Assembly (NCBI RefSeq): GCF_009208565.1
Contig: NZ_WFLK01000004.1
Coordinates: 310,001 to 374,000, forward strand
Length of the DNA: 64,000 nt
From: Janthinobacterium aquaticum
GTDB taxonomy: Bacteria; Pseudomonadota; Gammaproteobacteria; Burkholderiales; Burkholderiaceae_D
Reading direction: 5' to 3'
A program made the position numbers and the translations under genes. The number at the start of each line of letters is the position of its first letter. The stretch's first letter is position 1. A model generated the notes under the pieces. That model was given only the letters and a program-made list of their open reading frames with translations. It did no database searches and was not told the origin of the DNA. This document shows positions 61,172 to 64,000 of the stretch, piece after piece.

Positions 61172-63475
61172 CTAAGCCTTCTTCGCCAGCTGCATCCCCA
61201 CCGGCAGCGCACGGATGCGCTTGCCCGTGGCGGCAAAGATGGCATTGCACAGCGCCGGCGCGATCGGCGGCACGGCCGGTTCACCCACGCCGCCCAGTTC
61301 CATGTCCAGCGTGCCCGGTACCAGATGGGTGTGGATCACGCGCGGCGCGTCGGCAGCGCGCAGCACCGCGTAGTCGTGGAAATTGCTTTGCTCGACACGG
61401 CCTTCCTTGAAGCTGATCTCGCCGCTCATGGCCAGGCTCACACCCATCACGCAGGCACCCTCGATCTGCGAACGCACGCGGTCCGGGTTGATCTGCGGGC
61501 CGCAGTCCATGGCGATATCGATGCGCGGTATGCTCACTTCACCGGCCGCATTGACTTCCACCTCGATCACCGCCGCCACGTAGGTGACAAAGCTGTAGGA
61601 TACGGCCAGCCCCAGCCCGCGTCCCTTGGGCAGCTTGCGGCCCCAGCCTGCCTTGGCCGTGGCCAGCTCGATCACATGGCGCATGCGGCCGATATCGACC
61701 GGGTATTTTGCCGGGTCTTCGCCGTAGTTCCAGTTATCCGACAGCGCGGCCGGATCGATCTTGCGCGCCGGTCCCAGCAACTCCAGCAGATAGTCGCGAT
61801 GGTCTTTTTTGGCCGCATGCGCCAGTTCGGCCGTAAACGACTGGATCGCAAACGCATGCGGAATATTCGATACCGAACGGAACCAGCCGATGCGCGTATG
61901 GGCCTCGGCTTCCGGCACTTCGACGCGGATATTGTCGATCGCGTAAGGCACATTGATGGCCGACATGCCCAGCTCGAACGGCGCCGGGCTTTTCGAGCCG
62001 GCCGCAAAGGTCGAGGTAATGCTGGGCGCCGCCGTGCGGTGCAGCCAGGCGGTCGGGCGGCCCTTGGCGTCAAGCGACGCTTCGATGCGTTCCACCGAGA
62101 CTGTATGCAGGTAGTCGTGCTGCAGGTCGTCGTCGCGGGTCCAGGTCAGCTTGACCGGCGCGCCGTCCATGGCTTTCGACAGCAGCGCCGCTTCCACTGC
62201 AAAGTCGGGCTTGGACTTGCGGCCGAAACCGCCGCCCAGCAGCGTCACATGCACCGTCACGTCGTCAAAGCCGAGCCCCAGCGCCTTGGCCACGTTGCTG
62301 CGCGTGGCCTGCGGCGCTTGCACGCAGGCCCATACTTCGGCCTTGCCATTGGCAACGCGCACGGTTGCGGCCGGCGGCTCCATGGTGGCGTGCGCCAGAT
62401 GCGGCAGATAGTATTCGGCGCTGAGCTTGCGCGCCGCAGGTGCTGCGGCCAGCACCTGCACCGTCTTGCCCTGGTCGCGCGCCGGCTTGGCCGGCTTGCG
62501 TACCGAAGCTTCAAGCGTCTTGCGGTAGGCTTTGGAATCGTAGGTGCCGTTCGGGCCAGCTTCCCATTCCAGCACCAGCGCTTCGCGGCCCTTGATGGCG
62601 GCCCAGGTATTTTTTGCAATCACGGCCACGCCGCCCAGCGGATTGAACATCGCCGGCGGCGGGCTGCCAGCCAGTTCCACGATGCGCAGCACGCCCGGCA
62701 CTTTCAGGGCAGCCGTCTTGTCGACGCTTTTGAGCTTACCGCCAAACACGGGCGGACGCGCAATCACGGCGTAATGCATGCCATCGAGGCGCGTATCGAT
62801 GCCGAAATGCGTGTTGCCAGTCACGATATCGTGCAGGTCGACGCCGCGCTTGTTGTCCTTGCCGATATAGCGCAGCTGTTCGGGTTGCTTCAGCACGATG
62901 CTGCTGCGTTGCGGCACCGGCAGCTTGGCCGCCACTTCGGCCAGCTCGCCGAACGACAGGCTGCGTCCGCTGGCTGCATGCAGCACGGCGTGGTTGTCGG
63001 CCTTCACGTCGCCAACCGGCACATTCCAGCGCGCCGCCGCCGCCGTTTCCAGCATCAGCCGTGCAGTAGCGCCCACGTGGCGCATGGCGCGGAAAAAGTG
63101 GCGCATGCTGCGCGAACCGTCGGTATCCTGGCTGCCGTAGCGCGCCTCGTCGGCCGGCGCCTGCTGCACTGCCACCTGCGCCCAGTCGGCGCCCAGTTCA
63201 TCGGCCACCACCATCGGCAGGCTGGTGCGGATGCCCTGGCCCATTTCCGAGCGGTGCATCATGATGGTGACCACGCCAGTCGGGGCAATCGACAGGAACA
63301 CCAGCGGGTTGTCGATCACGCCGCCGGCCATGCCGTCGCCGCCGTATTTTTTCTCTTCGGCCGCCATCACCAGGCCGCTCGGGCCGGCAATCAGGCTCAA
63401 GCCGGCAATCGCGCCGGCCGCTTTCAGCCAGTGGCGCCGCGCCGGCGAGGCAGGCAGGTTTTCCATGATGGTCAT
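61172..63475 (-). CDS. Molybdopterin-binding large subunit, isoquinoline 1-oxidoreductase type
   Basis: The 767-residue catalytic subunit of an xanthine-oxidase-family molybdenum hydroxylase. A Tat signal is present at the N-terminus (A-R-R-H-W-L-K, then a hydrophobic stretch to about residue 38), indicating periplasmic export with its Fe-S partner. Aldehyde-oxidase-type Mo-binding segments are visible: G-G-G-F-G-R-K near 404 and the catalytic Glu in G-G-V-G-E-P-A-V-P near 729. The fused two-part organisation matches IorB. No FAD subunit gene is present, which also fits the IorAB class. The substrate (N-heterocycle or aldehyde) is undetermined. Confidence 0.92.
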   Translation of the reverse strand: MTIMENLPASPARRHWLKAAGAIAGLSLIAGPSGLVMAAEEKKYGGDGMAGGVIDNPLVFLSIAPTGVVTIMMHRSEMGQGIRTSLPMVVADELGADWAQVAVQQAPADEARYGSQDTDGSRSMRHFFRAMRHVGATARLMLETAAAARWNVPVGDVKADNHAVLHAASGRSLSFGELAEVAAKLPVPQRSSIVLKQPEQLRYIGKDNKRGVDLHDIVTGNTHFGIDTRLDGMHYAVIARPPVFGGKLKSVDKTAALKVPGVLRIVELAGSPPPAMFNPLGGVAVIAKNTWAAIKGREALVLEWEAGPNGTYDSKAYRKTLEASVRKPAKPARDQGKTVQVLAAAPAARKLSAEYYLPHLAHATMEPPAATVRVANGKAEVWACVQAPQATRSNVAKALGLGFDDVTVHVTLLGGGFGRKSKPDFAVEAALLSKAMDGAPVKLTWTRDDDLQHDYLHTVSVERIEASLDAKGRPTAWLHRTAAPSITSTFAAGSKSPAPFELGMSAINVPYAIDNIRVEVPEAEAHTRIGWFRSVSNIPHAFAIQSFTAELAHAAKKDHRDYLLELLGPARKIDPAALSDNWNYGEDPAKYPVDIGRMRHVIELATAKAGWGRKLPKGRGLGLAVSYSFVTYVAAVIEVEVNAAGEVSIPRIDIAMDCGPQINPDRVRSQIEGACVMGVSLAMSGEISFKEGRVEQSNFHDYAVLRAADAPRVIHTHLVPGTLDMELGGVGEPAVPPIAPALCNAIFAATGKRIRALPVGMQLAKKA

Positions 63476-63948
63476 TTGGCCGCTCCTTTGGCGCTGACAA
63501 CGCCGGCTGCCTGCTTGATGGCCGCATGGATGCGGGTATAGGTGCCGCAGCGGCAGATATTGCCGCTCATCGCTTCGCGGATCTGCTGGTCGCTCGGTTT
63601 GGGCGTTTCGCGCAGCAGCGCGGTGGCTGACATGATCTGCCCGGACTGGCAGTAGCCGCATTGCGGCACGCCATGTTCTTGCCAGGCTTGCTGCAGGGCC
63701 TGGCCGATCTGGTCCTGGCCGACTGCTTCGATGGTGGTGATTTGCTTGCCGGCAGCAGCGGAAATTGGCGTAACGCATGAGCGGATCGCCACGCCGTCCA
63801 GGTGCACGGTGCAGGCGCCGCATAGCGCCATGCCGCAGCCGAATTTGGTGCCGGTCATGCCCAGTTCGTCGCGCAGCGTCCACAACAGCGGTGTGTCTTC
63901 GGGCAAATCAACCGTATGCTGTTTGCCGTTGATGGTGAGGGATGTCAT
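63472..63948 (-). CDS. [2Fe-2S] small subunit of the molybdenum hydroxylase (IorA type)
   Basis: The 158-residue electron-transfer subunit carries two [2Fe-2S] clusters. N-terminal plant-type cluster: Cys38, Cys43, Cys46, Cys58. C-terminal cluster: Cys97, Cys100, Cys132, Cys134 (CGYC and CRCG). Its TGA overlaps the large-subunit ATG (ATGA). GAGG lies 11 nt before ATG 63948. The 52 bp left to the window edge contain no further gene. It probably hitch-hikes through Tat with the large subunit, as it has no signal of its own. Confidence 0.94.
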   Translation of the reverse strand: MTSLTINGKQHTVDLPEDTPLLWTLRDELGMTGTKFGCGMALCGACTVHLDGVAIRSCVTPISAAAGKQITTIEAVGQDQIGQALQQAWQEHGVPQCGYCQSGQIMSATALLRETPKPSDQQIREAMSGNICRCGTYTRIHAAIKQAAGVVSAKGAAK

Positions 63949-64000
63949 TATTTTTTCCTCGGAAGGGGGAATGGGGAGCGGGAAGGCCATCCGTCTTTGG

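Overview
The window looks like a chromosomal segment from a high-GC betaproteobacterium of the order Burkholderiales, most likely family Oxalobacteraceae (Janthinobacterium/Massilia/Duganella group). I infer this from protein style and gene order: pdh operon with a lipoyl-carrying Lpd, fkpB-ispH, Nudix-aat-bpt, cysTWA-cysB, a phasin, and an MCP ending in a WEEF tail. No phage, plasmid, insertion sequence or CRISPR array is visible. Nearly all of the window is core housekeeping DNA with compact high-GC genes. AT-rich stretches are confined to promoter regions (about 190-330, 32390-32500, 39690-39950).

Layout. 1-79: 5' end of folD (minus). 371-6618: pyruvate dehydrogenase operon aceE-aceF-lpdA with a dyad operator candidate upstream and a strong terminator. 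6684-12669: a membrane protein, then a TetR regulator divergent from an emrA-emrB-outer-membrane-lipoprotein tripartite efflux operon. 12901-18079: a chemotaxis receptor, two HEXXH metallopeptidase-like proteins and a BON-domain periplasmic protein. 18301-26053: S9 peptidase, LprI-like secreted protein, small unknowns, tRNA-Lys, an orphan GspE/PilB-type ATPase, a spermidine-synthase-like protein and a glycine-zipper envelope protein. 26442-31729: orphan barstar, purN, an RsmB/RsmF-type methyltransferase, an MscS channel and a fatty acid desaturase. 31932-35052: rpmB-rpmG, radC, a short coding remnant, fkpB-ispH. 35320-38984: livHMGF without a binding protein. 39108-43558: phasin, DMT exporter, pbpG, IclR regulator, dgkA. 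43682-49954: sulfate locus (sbp, alpha/beta hydrolase, 1-Cys peroxiredoxin, cysTWA, cysB). 50101-60647: TonB receptor, pyrD-aldo/keto reductase, tricorn-type protease, bpt-aat-Nudix. 60788-61049: two identical initiator tRNAs. 61172-63948: molybdenum hydroxylase pair (IorBA type).

How the genes work together. PDH feeds acetyl-CoA. The sulfate locus combines uptake, its CysB-type regulator and a thiol peroxidase. TetR-EmrAB-OMP is a self-contained regulated pump. Aat and Bpt are the two aminoacyl-protein transferases of a bacterial N-degron pathway.

The most notable non-genic structure is a dispersed family of GTAG-headed palindromes (REP/BIME-like) at eight intergenic loci between 7407 and 61153. 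Their inner helices differ in sequence but stay paired, five of the eight loci lie between convergent transcription units, and two supply the stop codon of the adjacent gene. No REP-associated transposase gene is in the window. Other signals worth testing are an 11-bp leader hairpin abutting the start codon of the M49-like gene, a possibly leaderless purN, a 16-bp motif shared by the phasin and purN upstream regions, and two identical initiator tRNAs with U at position 1. I did not find a clearly new multi-gene system.
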